In this document: piece after piece, positions 7,882-17,304 of the stretch
How the letters are laid out: each line of letters begins with the position of its first letter
How positions within the stretch are numbered: the first letter of the stretch is position 1
Assembly (NCBI GenBank): GCA_943370025.1
Contig: CALRPI020000025.1
Coordinates: 5,580-69,579 of the forward strand
DNA length: 64,000 nucleotides
Source of the DNA: JAAUUE01 sp943370025
GTDB taxonomy: Bacteria; Cyanobacteriota; Cyanobacteriia; Cyanobacteriales; JAAUUE01
Direction of reading: 5' to 3'
Translations under genes and position numbers: made by a program
Notes under the pieces: model-generated
Told to the model about the DNA's origin: nothing
Databases searched by the model: none
Seen by the model: only the letters and a program-made list of their open reading frames with translations

Positions 7882-8934
7882 CTATTTAGCAAAATGGTAT
7901 GACAGCATGGATTCAATCTGGGGATTTGCCCACTTTGCGGCTATTTGTAAAAAATCAGGATCGTCATTCACACAATCAAGTCTTGTGCAGATAACCTTTG
8001 GATACTGACGCTGCAAAGTTTTAATTGCATCTTCCACATCCAGAATAGTTTCGTAATTATCCGTTGCCCAACCGATGGGTTTGAAGAAAATGGCTAGTGC
8101 CCCAGATTCAATTAAGCTTGTCGCTGCTTGGACTAGATTCGGCTGTGACCACTTAATGAAGGGCATATCGTGATTAATCCAACCAATGGAAATCAGGGGA
8201 TATTGATGTTGTAACTGTGCTTGGATGCGATCGGATAATTCTTGTCCATCAATTACCCCAGTTAACAATCCTTGAGCTTTTTCGGGTCCTCCATGTACCG
8301 CTAAGATGATGCCAATTTGAGTCTCAAATAACAGATTAGAAGACTGATTTAGAGTTTCTTTAAGTTGACTGACTATCAAATCAATGTAAGCTGGCTCCGT
8401 GGCGAAAGCAGGAATATATCTAATCGCTTTGAAAGGAGATTTGTGAAGGCTATCTTGAGAAATAGTTGCCGCGATTACTTCATTAACTTGCTCTACAGCA
8501 ATTTTGCCAGTAAAGGCTGAATCAACTACTAGTAAAGGATAGATTAATAAATTCTCAAAGCCTTGCTGAATTATCTCGGCAACAACTTCTTGCACAAAAG
8601 GCTTACAGAAGTAAAATCCTTTGAATACTTGCACGTAATCACCCCATTCTATCTGCAAATATTTCTCGATCCCAAAACGTTGTTTTTCAAACATGGCATT
8701 TTCAGGTGAGATGAAATGATCATGCTTGACTCCAAATTTATACCAATCTTGAATTGCTAATATCAATCCAGTAGCAGGGTATAAACATTTTGGGATTGGT
8801 ACAAACTGCGAGGCAATGTATTTAGTTGCGGCTTGATTATACTGACTCAAATCTCGATAAGATTCGACCTCACCGTATCCTGTGAGTAAGACTGCCGTGC
8901 GATCGCCTTTTTCACGAGTTTGGATATTAATCAT
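7882..8934 (-). CDS. Divergent ferrochelatase/CbiX-superfamily protein
   Basis: A 350-residue protein in two halves, as in ferrochelatase. Recognisable blocks are LLTGYGEVES near the start, the ILAVHGGPEKAQG motif in the middle (the position of the metal-handling histidine region) and GWATDNYETILDVEDAI in the C-terminal half, which corresponds to the G-F-x-S-D-x-x-E-T-L block of class II chelatases. The canonical SFHGLP and TIFQSRFG motifs are not seen, so this is a distant paralogue and not the main HemH. The reaction is unproven: metal insertion into a tetrapyrrole, or a related binding role. It has its own terminator downstream. Confidence 0.7.
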   Translation of the reverse strand: MINIQTREKGDRTAVLLTGYGEVESYRDLSQYNQAATKYIASQFVPIPKCLYPATGLILAIQDWYKFGVKHDHFISPENAMFEKQRFGIEKYLQIEWGDYVQVFKGFYFCKPFVQEVVAEIIQQGFENLLIYPLLVVDSAFTGKIAVEQVNEVIAATISQDSLHKSPFKAIRYIPAFATEPAYIDLIVSQLKETLNQSSNLLFETQIGIILAVHGGPEKAQGLLTGVIDGQELSDRIQAQLQHQYPLISIGWINHDMPFIKWSQPNLVQAATSLIESGALAIFFKPIGWATDNYETILDVEDAIKTLQRQYPKVICTRLDCVNDDPDFLQIAAKWANPQIESMLSYHFAK

Positions 8935-9024
8935 AGGATTCCCTATTTGTGATGAATAGTTTTTGAACTGAGGATTATTTAAGGTTGTCCTCAGATTTAC
9001 CTCGGCACGACAGTCTAATGAACT

Positions 9025-9363
9025 TCATGAACTATAAATAAAAGCCAGTTCTTGATCTACATTGTCACAAAGGTAATATGCAGTCACAGTATTGGCTTCC
9101 ATATCTAGCTTGATATTCTCAACTCTGGATAAAGTTTTCGAGACTGTTCCTTGATGCCAATTGATTGCGAACTCTCTGATAGATTCTTGTTGTAATCTCA
9201 TCACAAATTCAATATTTGTGATGTATAAGTCTTGTTCGTGAGTAATTGGATGTTCAGCCTTAGTATGTCTTATATCTACGGATGTTTTCTGGCAATTCCA
9301 CCATGCCAGAATTGTATTTAAATCATCAGGATTATTGATTTTAGGTCGCCAATCTATGTGCAT
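9025..9363 (-). CDS. Hypothetical soluble protein
   Basis: A 112-residue protein, rich in aromatic and charged residues, without a signal peptide or membrane helix. A GGAG ribosome site lies 7 bases before the ATG, which supports translation. The alternating polar/hydrophobic pattern in the second half suggests a beta-rich fold, but I recognise no family. It sits between the chelatase-like gene and an MDR oxidoreductase, all on the minus strand. Confidence 0.55.
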   Translation of the reverse strand: MHIDWRPKINNPDDLNTILAWWNCQKTSVDIRHTKAEHPITHEQDLYITNIEFVMRLQQESIREFAINWHQGTVSKTLSRVENIKLDMEANTVTAYYLCDNVDQELAFIYSS

Positions 9364-9413
9364 TTTGATTCTCCAATAATTATGATTCAGTTAGTTGATA
9401 TTCTTGGTCTGGG

Positions 9414-10412
9414 CTAATCCAATCTCACCACCATTTTGCCAATATTCTTTCCTGTAAATAGTCCAATAAATGCACTCACCGATTGGTCAAGTCCTATCAC
9501 CACTGTCTCTTTATTTTTAAGTTTTCCATTTCCAAAATAGCCGCCCACTTCCTGTTCAAATTCGCCTTGGCGATCGAGCCAATCGCGCACGAGTAGCCCC
9601 TTCATTGTCAACCGTTTGCCAATCATATTAAATAGATTAGAAGGACCTGGTTGAGGATTGTTGTACCCAGAGATGCCACCACAGGCGATAATCCTGCCAT
9701 GCACCCGTAAGGATGAGAGCGCGGCTTCCAGCATTTCACCACCGACATTATCAAAATAGACATCAATGCCATCGGGGGCTAATCGGGGCAATTCTTCTAG
9801 AACAGAATGCTCTTTGTAATCGAAAGCCCGATCGAATCCGCATTCGTCTTTGAGAAAATCGACCTTCTCTTTTGAGCTAGCTGAACCAATCACAACGCAT
9901 CCCCGCAATTTTGCTAGTTGCCCTGCGACGCTGCCCACAGCCCCAGCTGCACCCGAAATATAAATCACCTCACCAGCTTTAACCTCCACCAAGTTCAATC
10001 CCGCCCATGCAGTCATCCCCGTCATGCCCAATGCCCCCAGATAGACCGAGAGTGGTTCAATATCAGGATCGACAAGATGCAACTCTTTTGGTGTCGCCAT
10101 AAAGTATTCCCGCCAGCCAAAGTTGGAAGTAACAATATCCCCAGATTTTAATTCCTTGGCATGAGACTCAACTACCTCCCCGACTGCTCCACCCTCCAGC
10201 ACTTTACCCAATTCAAACGGAGCAACATAGGATTTGCGATCGCTCATCCGACCACGCATATAGGGATCGACTGACATATAAAGATTGCGGACTAGCACCT
10301 GTTGATCTGGAAGGGAATCTAGTTTGACTTGGGCGAGGGCAAAGTTATCTTTTGTCGGCATCCCATTAGGGCGAGAAGCTAGACGTATCTCGTAGCTGAT
10401 TGTATCTGTCAT
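9414..10412 (-). CDS. NADP-dependent oxidoreductase, zinc-independent MDR (CurA-like)
   Basis: A 332-residue medium-chain reductase. It begins with the PNGMPT...FALAQVKLDSL block and has MSVDPYMRGRMSD, the signature of the leukotriene-B4 dehydrogenase/CurA branch. The dinucleotide site is GAAGAVGSVAGQLA, and the substrate-pocket region is FDNVGGEMLEAAL. The zinc-binding cysteines of classical alcohol dehydrogenase are absent. Relatives reduce the double bond of enones and enals, so a role in detoxifying reactive carbonyls is likely but inferred. It is 54 bp downstream of an alcohol dehydrogenase gene on the same strand. Confidence 0.9.
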   Translation of the reverse strand: MTDTISYEIRLASRPNGMPTKDNFALAQVKLDSLPDQQVLVRNLYMSVDPYMRGRMSDRKSYVAPFELGKVLEGGAVGEVVESHAKELKSGDIVTSNFGWREYFMATPKELHLVDPDIEPLSVYLGALGMTGMTAWAGLNLVEVKAGEVIYISGAAGAVGSVAGQLAKLRGCVVIGSASSKEKVDFLKDECGFDRAFDYKEHSVLEELPRLAPDGIDVYFDNVGGEMLEAALSSLRVHGRIIACGGISGYNNPQPGPSNLFNMIGKRLTMKGLLVRDWLDRQGEFEQEVGGYFGNGKLKNKETVVIGLDQSVSAFIGLFTGKNIGKMVVRLD

Positions 10413-10466
10413 AATTTTTCTCCTAATTATTCGTCATGATTATTCGTCATGAATTGTGAAGGTTTC

Positions 10467-11516
10467 TCAAGCCTGTTTTAAAGAAGCCATGTCAATGACG
10501 AAGCGATATTTCACGTCGCTTTTGACGAGGCGATCGTAGGCTTTATTAATATCTTGGATGGGGATGAGTTCGATATCAGCGGTAACATTGTGCTTACCAC
10601 AAAAATCCAGCATCTCTTGGGTTTCCTTAATGCCGCCAATCAGAGAGCCGCTCATACTACGCCGACCAAAGATCAGACTCCCCACCGAAAGCGAAAGCGG
10701 ATCTGGTGGTACTCCGACTTGAGTAAGGTTCCCATCCCGTCTCAACATCAGGAGGTAAGCGTTGATATCATGTTGGGCAGACACGGTATCCAGAATGAAG
10801 TGGAAGCTATTGAGGTGTTTCTGCATCTCGTCTGCATTTTTAGAATTGACGACTTCATCTGCGCCAAGCCGCAGTGCATCTTCAACTTTGTTTGATGAGG
10901 TAGTGAAGACTACGACGTGAGCACCAAAAGCTTTCGCCAATTTCACGCCGATATGCCCTAGCCCACCGAGTCCCACGATGCCTACTTTCTGCCCCTTGGT
11001 CACATTTTGATGACGTAAGGGCGAATAAGTCGTGATCCCAGCGCACAGCAATGGAGCAGTGGCAGCGAGATCCAAATTCTTGGGAATTTTTAGCACGAAT
11101 TCTTTATCCACTACAATGCTCTCGGAGTAACCACCGTAGGTTATGCCGTCAGTGTGTTTGTCGGGGGAGTTGTAAGTGAAAATCGTCCCTTTCTCGCAGA
11201 ACTGCTCTAGGTTTTCCTTGCAGTTAGCACAGGTAAGGCAGGAATCGACCATGCAACCCACTCCAACCGTATCGCCTGCTTTAAATTTATTGACTTTCGC
11301 ACCGACTTTCGCGACCCGCCCAATGATTTCGTGACCGGGGACGCAAGGGTAGGTGGTACCCTGCCATTCGCTGCGGACGGTGTGCAAATCGGAGTGACAC
11401 ACGCCGCAATAGAGAATTTCTATCTGCACATCATGCTTGCCCAGATCGCGGCGTTCAAAGCTAAAGGGCGCAAGGTGGGTCGTGGCGTTTTGGGCTGCGT
11501 AGGCATTGGTTTTCAT
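10467..11516 (-). CDS. Zinc-dependent NAD(P) alcohol dehydrogenase (AdhC/YahK-like)
   Basis: A 349-residue zinc MDR enzyme. Catalytic zinc ligands are in CGVCHSDLHTV and PGHEIIG; the structural zinc site is the four-cysteine block CLTCANCKENLEQFC; the cofactor loop is GLGGLGHIG. This spacing fits the cinnamyl-alcohol-dehydrogenase-like branch (YahK, AdhC), which reduces a broad range of aldehydes with NADPH. Followed on the same strand by another MDR reductase and preceded by an Hsp31-like gene, which together suggest aldehyde and carbonyl stress handling. No unusual features. Confidence 0.92.
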   Translation of the reverse strand: MKTNAYAAQNATTHLAPFSFERRDLGKHDVQIEILYCGVCHSDLHTVRSEWQGTTYPCVPGHEIIGRVAKVGAKVNKFKAGDTVGVGCMVDSCLTCANCKENLEQFCEKGTIFTYNSPDKHTDGITYGGYSESIVVDKEFVLKIPKNLDLAATAPLLCAGITTYSPLRHQNVTKGQKVGIVGLGGLGHIGVKLAKAFGAHVVVFTTSSNKVEDALRLGADEVVNSKNADEMQKHLNSFHFILDTVSAQHDINAYLLMLRRDGNLTQVGVPPDPLSLSVGSLIFGRRSMSGSLIGGIKETQEMLDFCGKHNVTADIELIPIQDINKAYDRLVKSDVKYRFVIDMASLKQA

Positions 11517-11631
11517 TGGTTTTTCTCCTGATTATTTGGATTATTTGTTTGGATAAACTTACTTAAATACTTTGACTAAATCTGCAAACTGAACTTACGG
11601 TTTCCGATACTGGACACTAAAAAAGCTAATT

Positions 11632-12324
11632 CTAGGCACTAGCAAGCAGACTGAGCTGTTCCAGCAGTCCCTTCGCGGCTGGCGCAGAAGATGCAGGATT
11701 TTGCCCAGTAATTAGCAGACCATGTTTGAGAACATTGGGCTGCCAGTCGGCTACTTTGACATAATTCCCACCGTTTTGCTTGAGCATATCTTCGACCAAG
11801 AACGGAACGATCTCAGTCAATCCTGCTGCCTGCTCCTCGGTATTGGTGAAGCCTGTTACTGCTTTACCTTGCACCACAGGATATCCATTGGCTGACTTGA
11901 CGTGGCGCAGCACTCCGGGTGCATGGCAAACTAAGGCGATCGGTTTCCCCGCTGCTAGTGTGGCTTCGATAAGAGAGATCGAAGATGCATCTTCAACCAA
12001 GTCCCAGAGGGGTCCATGACCGCCGGGGTAAAATACCGCATCGAAATCGCCAGCAGCAACTTCGCTTAATTTAAGTGTGTGTGCGAGCGCGGATTGGGTA
12101 GCGGGATCTGCCTTGAAGCGTTGCGTGTCTTTAGTTTGGGAATCTGGGGTGTCGCTTTTAGGGTCGAGTGGCGGCTGACTACCTAGCGGTGAGGCTAGGG
12201 TAATAGTCGCACCTGCGTCTTTAAACGTGTAGTAGGGGGCGGCGAATTCTTCAAGCCAGAAACCCGTTTTTTTGCCCGTATTACCAAGCTGGTCGTGGGA
12301 GGTTAGCACCATTAATATTTTCAT
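11632..12324 (-). CDS. DJ-1/PfpI family protein, Hsp31-like glyoxalase/chaperone
   Basis: A 230-residue protein with the DJ-1/PfpI fold. The FYPGGHGPLWDLVED block and the nucleophile elbow ALVCHAPGVL place the catalytic cysteine. The N-terminal LTSHDQLGNTGKKTGFWLEE is a mark of the Hsp31/class-I amidotransferase-like branch. Known members act as glutathione-independent glyoxalases or as holding chaperones. It is separated by a hairpin (12362-12396) from the cupin gene upstream and by about 115 bp from the dehydrogenase gene downstream. Confidence 0.9.
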   Translation of the reverse strand: MKILMVLTSHDQLGNTGKKTGFWLEEFAAPYYTFKDAGATITLASPLGSQPPLDPKSDTPDSQTKDTQRFKADPATQSALAHTLKLSEVAAGDFDAVFYPGGHGPLWDLVEDASSISLIEATLAAGKPIALVCHAPGVLRHVKSANGYPVVQGKAVTGFTNTEEQAAGLTEIVPFLVEDMLKQNGGNYVKVADWQPNVLKHGLLITGQNPASSAPAAKGLLEQLSLLASA

Positions 12325-12361
12325 CTTGACTCCTTTAATTCATTTAGAATATTTTGTCTCT

Positions 12362-12396
12362 TAGTTCCCCAACTTCTTGGAGAGGTTGGGGAACTA
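12362..12396 (-). terminator. Hairpin downstream of cupin gene
   Basis: A perfect 12-bp stem, TAGTTCCCCAAC / GTTGGGGAACTA, with an 11-base loop lies 23 bp past the cupin stop. There is no strong T tract, so termination is inferred from the stem and position. Confidence 0.55.
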
Positions 12397-12418
12397 GATC
12401 GAGTGTTTAGACGATGCT

Positions 12419-12811
12419 CTATTCCGTCGTTTTACCATCGAAGTGTTCGTTGTCAGCTTGCGCGTCAGCGTGGGTATGATGAACAACGCCATCACGATGA
12501 TTCGGCGGTGAATAGATTGTATAGAGACTCAACTGGGTACTGCTGGTATTGATGATGTTATGCTTCGTTCCTGCCGGAATGACGATCGCTAAACCCGCGT
12601 GGATTGGTGTCCGAACGCCATCCAGCACTGCTTCACCCGTGCCTTCTTCCACCCGAAAGAATTGGTCGAGCTTGTGGACTTCTGCCCCAATCTCCTCCCC
12701 AGGTTTTAACGCCATCACTACAAGTTGGCAATGCTTGGCGGTATAAAGCACTTGGCGAAAATCATGATTCTCGATCGCGATCTTCTCGATATTTTGCAAA
12801 TAACCTTTCAT
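12419..12811 (-). CDS. Cupin domain protein
   Basis: About 130 residues with one cupin barrel: GEEIGAEVHKLDQFFRVEEG (motif 1: H, then E) and PAGTKHNIINTS (motif 2 histidine). These His/Glu residues would hold a metal ion, commonly manganese or iron. The histidine-rich tail (VVHHTHADAQAD) may bind further metal. The start at 12811 is chosen because AGGAG precedes that ATG; an in-frame start at 12850 has no such site. The substrate is unknown. Same strand as, and 51 bp downstream of, the release-factor-like gene. Confidence 0.88.
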   Translation of the reverse strand: MKGYLQNIEKIAIENHDFRQVLYTAKHCQLVVMALKPGEEIGAEVHKLDQFFRVEEGTGEAVLDGVRTPIHAGLAIVIPAGTKHNIINTSSTQLSLYTIYSPPNHRDGVVHHTHADAQADNEHFDGKTTE

Positions 12812-12862
12812 AGAGACTCCTTTAATTACTTTGATTTTTTCAACTAGCATGAATTCGACAAG

Positions 12863-13537
12863 TTATTGATTATTTGCTTCATAAAATGCCCGTGCCTGAG
12901 CCAGTAACTGGTCTTCGGTCATGTGTTGTTCATTGACTACGATCGCCCCCACAATTCTCTTGGCAATATCTGGGTGATGTTGATTGAGTTCATCCACTAG
13001 ATAATCCATCGCACTACTGGTTCCCTTGGAGCTACCGAAAATTAGAATCTGTTCGGCATCTTTTAATGAATGCGCGATCGCCTCATAAAAAGATTTAAGT
13101 TCGGGTTGACCATTCGCCTCATCATCCCCACTATGAAGATGGCGGCGAGTACCATCGGGATCTGTGGGGGTAATCCTCTCTGGCACTGAATCTCTTAGTT
13201 CGGTTTTATAGATGCGAGCCTCACGGTGATCGATCACCACCAGCAAATGAGTGCCATCCTCAGTTGGGTTTGCCAGTCCAGGTACGCTAGAACGTTCCAG
13301 AAAGTGCCGAATCTGCATCACTTCTTTAATATCAGAGATATCTTTATGCTTGGGAGGGTGGAGGATTAATACTTCGCCATGCCTTGTATATTTGAGATTA
13401 CCGTTATGCTCTTCGGTGACTTCGGCTAGAGCATCGAGCATCGATCGCACATCATGCCATTGCAGATTATGGGCGATCGGATGCTGAAAGATGGCTTTGT
13501 ATGTGGTTTGGTGAACCTTAGACATGGATATATCCAT
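12863..13537 (-). CDS. Release-factor-like (baeRF-type) domain protein
   Basis: A 224-residue protein in two parts. The first about 85 residues (TTYKAIFQHPIAHNLQWHDV) resemble a small alpha/beta domain of the HicA type. The rest contains LLVVIDHREARIYKTEL, then a central variable loop, then AEQILIFGSSKG and a MTEDQLLAQARAFYE tail. The same three blocks occur in order in the protein at 20485-20889 (GLWIDHRQAIVV, KSILIFGPGEA, MTDRQIAAKTRQHF), so they share a domain related to bacterial archaeo-eukaryotic release-factor-like proteins. A role at ribosomes is inferred from the family only. The HicA-like part makes an RNA-contact role conceivable. Confidence 0.65.
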   Translation of the reverse strand: MDISMSKVHQTTYKAIFQHPIAHNLQWHDVRSMLDALAEVTEEHNGNLKYTRHGEVLILHPPKHKDISDIKEVMQIRHFLERSSVPGLANPTEDGTHLLVVIDHREARIYKTELRDSVPERITPTDPDGTRRHLHSGDDEANGQPELKSFYEAIAHSLKDAEQILIFGSSKGTSSAMDYLVDELNQHHPDIAKRIVGAIVVNEQHMTEDQLLAQARAFYEANNQ

Positions 13538-13579
13538 TTATTTCTCTTTGGGTTTGATTTTTAGTTGAGAATTGAGCTT

Positions 13580-16500
13580 TTATCTTGTCAATTGCAGATT
13601 TTTTATGGCTCGATTCTCTTGGTCAAGATGTTGACTAAGCCTTAATTTAGGAGGATCGTGGGAGGTTTGCGCCAATTGGGTTTGGAGATCGATCGCGCGA
13701 ACGCCGACTAAGTTTGGTAGCACAATATTGGCAGACCCAACGCGAATAGCTGGACCAATGCCAATCGTTGCCATACCTGCGGCGATCGCAGCGGCAATTC
13801 CCACGGTGGCATCTTCCACCACCACACAGCGATCGGGAGCAAGTCCGATCTGGTTAGCTGCGAACAAAAACAAGTCTGGGGCTGGCTTAGGAGCTTCGAC
13901 ACTATCTCCATCAGCGATCGCATCTACCAGATTTGCAATTCCTAACTTCTCAATCACAGTGCGGGCATTCTTGCTAGCCGAGCCGATGGCAATTTTGATT
14001 CCCGATCGCCTGAGTTCTTTTAATAACTCAACTGCTCCGGGAAACATATCTTGGGGTGTAATGGTTTGGATCGATTCTAGATAGTAGCGATTTTTGCGCT
14101 CCATCATCTCTTGCAATGAAGTTTCTGAGTAAGAGCGATCGCCCACGATGCGAATTAGCGATTCTCGTCGAGCTACACCGCGCAGAGATTCATTTGCTTG
14201 TCGATCGAAAGGTAGTTTTTCTTCATCCGCCAGTCGTTGCCAAGCCTGATAGTGAAATTCGGCGGTATTTGTCAAAACTCCATCCACATCAAAAATGAAG
14301 CCCTGAATAGTGGGAATTGGCGCGATTGGTGATAGATCGAAGTTGTGCCAAACACCATGCCAGTTCAATTTGAATTTGAGCCGAGTCCAAGTGGGCGGAA
14401 GTTGGGGATTAGCGATCGGAGCATTATCTTTTAGTTGAATGCCGGCAATGCCGAATACGACTGCTTGCCAAACACCGCCTGCCGAAGCGGCATGAATGCC
14501 ATCTTTAGTGTTACCGAAAGTATCTTGGAGATCGATTAGGGCTGCCTGCATAAAATATTTATAGGCATTGGCTTCACCTAGTTTGGCGGCTAGGAGTGCA
14601 TGAATAGATGCCCCGAGAGATGAACCATAGGTGATGTCGGTGCGGGGAGCGTAGTAGTTCCAGTTTTTTTGCAGCACTTCCAATGAGAACTCTGGTGTAT
14701 CTCGCATTAAATAGAGGAGCATTAGCACGTCGGGCTGCTTGAGAACTTGAGTTTGATTGGTTTCATCCATACCCAGAATCGCTTGGATCGATCGAGATCG
14801 CGGTTCATGATGGCTCAAATCAACATCCTGAAGTTGGAAAAATCTGTCAAACTGCTCAATCAGTTCTGCTTTGCCCTGATAGGGAATATACATCTGAGAC
14901 ATGGTTGTGTGCAGAGATAGCAGCCGCTCTGGGGTGAGTTTTAGCTCTTGTTTCAGGGCGATCGCCCGATCAGGAAACTTATGCTGTAACCATTCATAGA
15001 CAGCGATCGTTTTTTCTAGATGCCGCTGCACCATCCGATTGGTGAACGCATTATTATTTACCTGCTCGTGGAATTCATCAGCTCCGATCACGTTGGATAA
15101 TTCATACCGTTTTTGCCGTTCGTTCCACTCCACCCGACTGAGCCAGAACATCGCCGTATCAATGATAATTTCGGCTCCGCAATCTCGCATCCAAATATCA
15201 TCACCCGTTGCTTGCCAGTATTGCCAAATCGCGTAGGCGATATCAGCACTAATATGAATTTCGCGATCGCGGCACCAGATTCGCACTGGTTCCGCGTAGG
15301 GATCGCTCTGAATCGACCATTGGGGAGTCATTTCATCCCCAGTAGCCGCACTTTCCCAAGCAAACATCGCGCCATTGTATCCACTATGGAAGGCTTTGCG
15401 CCTTGCTCCAGCGAGGGTGTGATAACGATAGCTCAACAAACTCCGAGCCATCGTGGGCTGAGTCAAAGTAAAGAAGGGCAGGATGAAAATTTCGGTATCC
15501 CAAAAGATATGCCCTCGATAGCCCAATCCCGATAGAGTTCTAGCTGGAACGCTGTCAGGAATGTTATCTGGAAATAATGAGACATTTGGTGTATCTTCAG
15601 CACAAGCCCCAATAAACAGTTGAAATATGTTGAAGCGCACCGCCAGTTGAGCCTTAATATCTCCCTCAATCTCGATATCGCTTTGCGCCCAAACTCGATC
15701 CCAAGCCTGATGATGGGCGGTGAGTAGAACCTCATAGGATGGCAGGTTGGTTAATTTGGCTTGAGCCGATCGTACTGGTTGCTTTACTTCCTGTGATGTA
15801 AACACCGCGACTACTTTCTCTACGATGACAGTTTCTCCTTGTGTCGCCATAAAGTTCGCTGTCAACGAGGGACAGTCGGGACTATTAATTATCTTGACTA
15901 CCTGCGATGAATCTGCAATCCCGATTACGGTCATTTTAGCTGCCATGCCAAGTTCGATCTGAGTGCTGCGAGTACAAACTTGCAGCCAAACTCCATGCTC
16001 TGTCTCGCCGCGATCGAGGTGCTCCCAATGATCGAAGCCTTGATTGTCGGGATAGCCATTAATGCTGGATTGAACCTCGATCGTGCCACTAAAATCAATC
16101 GGTGTAATCTGGCAAATCAATACCAATAGCTGCCGATCTGCCAAGCTCGCAAAGCGTTCAAATTTTAAATCCACAACTTTGCCCTTCGGACTGCGCCAGC
16201 GGACCGATCGCCTTAGAACTCCATGTCTTAAGTCCAACTGTCGCTCGTAATCAAGAATTTCGCCGCAATCTAGCCTAAACCGTTCGCCATTGATTGTCAC
16301 CACCATTGATAGCCAATCAGGACAATTTGCCAGCTCGGTATAAACCAAAGGCATATCATCATACAAACCACTGATTAAGGTCGTTGGCAATGCTTTGGGA
16401 TAACCTTCTTCAAAGCTGCCCCGCGTTCCTAAATAACCATTGCCAATAGTAAAAACTGTTTCCCTAGCCCGCAACTTTGCCGAATCGAATTCAGGTTCGA

Positions 16501-16603
16501 TCACTGTCCATTCTGTATAAATTAGATCGCTTAGATCACTTACCACTGAATCACTACTTTTGTTGAATGAATCAGTAAGCTGCATTGTTTGCTGACTAGT
16601 CAT
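13580..16603 (-). CDS. GH65 disaccharide phosphorylase fused to beta-phosphoglucomutase
   Basis: A 1007-residue two-enzyme fusion. Residues about 30-760 are a glycoside hydrolase family 65 phosphorylase: the N-terminal beta domain starts TIGNGYLGTRGSFEEG, the barrel has GLGYRGHIFWDTEIF and the catalytic acid region VIGADEFHEQVNNNAFTN. Residues about 765-985 are a HAD-family beta-phosphoglucomutase: FDVDGVLTNTAEFHYQAW (nucleophile aspartates), GSASKNART and VVEDATVGIAAAIAAGMA. The pair would phosphorolyse an alpha-linked glucose disaccharide (maltose, trehalose or kojibiose type) to beta-glucose-1-phosphate and convert it to glucose-6-phosphate in one polypeptide. Substrate specificity cannot be read here. 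Ends 43 bp upstream of the release-factor-like gene. Confidence 0.9.
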   Translation of the reverse strand: MTSQQTMQLTDSFNKSSDSVVSDLSDLIYTEWTVIEPEFDSAKLRARETVFTIGNGYLGTRGSFEEGYPKALPTTLISGLYDDMPLVYTELANCPDWLSMVVTINGERFRLDCGEILDYERQLDLRHGVLRRSVRWRSPKGKVVDLKFERFASLADRQLLVLICQITPIDFSGTIEVQSSINGYPDNQGFDHWEHLDRGETEHGVWLQVCTRSTQIELGMAAKMTVIGIADSSQVVKIINSPDCPSLTANFMATQGETVIVEKVVAVFTSQEVKQPVRSAQAKLTNLPSYEVLLTAHHQAWDRVWAQSDIEIEGDIKAQLAVRFNIFQLFIGACAEDTPNVSLFPDNIPDSVPARTLSGLGYRGHIFWDTEIFILPFFTLTQPTMARSLLSYRYHTLAGARRKAFHSGYNGAMFAWESAATGDEMTPQWSIQSDPYAEPVRIWCRDREIHISADIAYAIWQYWQATGDDIWMRDCGAEIIIDTAMFWLSRVEWNERQKRYELSNVIGADEFHEQVNNNAFTNRMVQRHLEKTIAVYEWLQHKFPDRAIALKQELKLTPERLLSLHTTMSQMYIPYQGKAELIEQFDRFFQLQDVDLSHHEPRSRSIQAILGMDETNQTQVLKQPDVLMLLYLMRDTPEFSLEVLQKNWNYYAPRTDITYGSSLGASIHALLAAKLGEANAYKYFMQAALIDLQDTFGNTKDGIHAASAGGVWQAVVFGIAGIQLKDNAPIANPQLPPTWTRLKFKLNWHGVWHNFDLSPIAPIPTIQGFIFDVDGVLTNTAEFHYQAWQRLADEEKLPFDRQANESLRGVARRESLIRIVGDRSYSETSLQEMMERKNRYYLESIQTITPQDMFPGAVELLKELRRSGIKIAIGSASKNARTVIEKLGIANLVDAIADGDSVEAPKPAPDLFLFAANQIGLAPDRCVVVEDATVGIAAAIAAGMATIGIGPAIRVGSANIVLPNLVGVRAIDLQTQLAQTSHDPPKLRLSQHLDQENRAIKNLQLTR

Positions 16604-16639
16604 TTAGTCCTCTTGGTTAAATATATAATTCGCAAATTT

Positions 16640-17197
16640 CTAGGGTAAGGTGGGGCGAGAGCTTCCAGAAGGTAAGGTCAGCATCCAAACTCCATCGGAT
16701 AAAATATTGACTCCAATCAGAGTACCGATTAACCAACTTGCGGCAAAAGGTGTGATAGACCAGACCAAAATACCGAAGATGATGCCAATTATTCCACTCA
16801 CCAACATCCAGCCCCAATTAGAAGAAAGGCGACGTATCTGAAATGCCATTGACACTTGGATAATGCCCTGTATGAAAATACTAATTCCCAAAGCTAATGT
16901 GAAGACAAATACCCCTTCAAATGGATTTATCAACACAAAGAAGCCAGCGAGGAGATACAAAATACCCAGAATTAGCTTTCCTGTAAATTGTCCAAGATTT
17001 CGCAATTGAACTGCATAGACGATTTGGGCAATACCAGCAAATATGAATATCCAACCAAGGTATATAGTTGCCGTTATGGTCGAGAAAAAGGGAAATACGA
17101 TCGCCACCATTCCCAATACAATCATCAGAATAGCAATCACATTTATCCATGTAGAGCTAATAGCTTGCTCATCAGTCGCAGATGTAGTAATTTTCAT
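16640..17197 (-). CDS. HdeD-like acid-resistance membrane protein
   Basis: A 185-residue membrane protein with six predicted helices in three pairs, matching the DUF308/HdeD pattern: IVLGMVAIVFPFFS, GWIFIFAGIAQIVYA and LLAGFFVLINPFEG. HdeD proteins are linked to acid and general stress resistance in enterobacteria; their mechanism is unknown. It sits 36 bp upstream of the GH65 fusion gene and 107 bp downstream of a BON-domain gene, all on the minus strand, at the start of a stress-protein region. Confidence 0.88.
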   Translation of the reverse strand: MKITTSATDEQAISSTWINVIAILMIVLGMVAIVFPFFSTITATIYLGWIFIFAGIAQIVYAVQLRNLGQFTGKLILGILYLLAGFFVLINPFEGVFVFTLALGISIFIQGIIQVSMAFQIRRLSSNWGWMLVSGIIGIIFGILVWSITPFAASWLIGTLIGVNILSDGVWMLTLPSGSSRPTLP

Positions 17198-17304
17198 ATT
17201 ATTTTTGTTGTCTATTTGGGGTTTTGTAAATATTGGCTAGGGAAATTCAAGATTGAGCGAAAGAAGACTTTCTCAATCTTGAATAAACTTACTTCAGATA
17301 AAAT

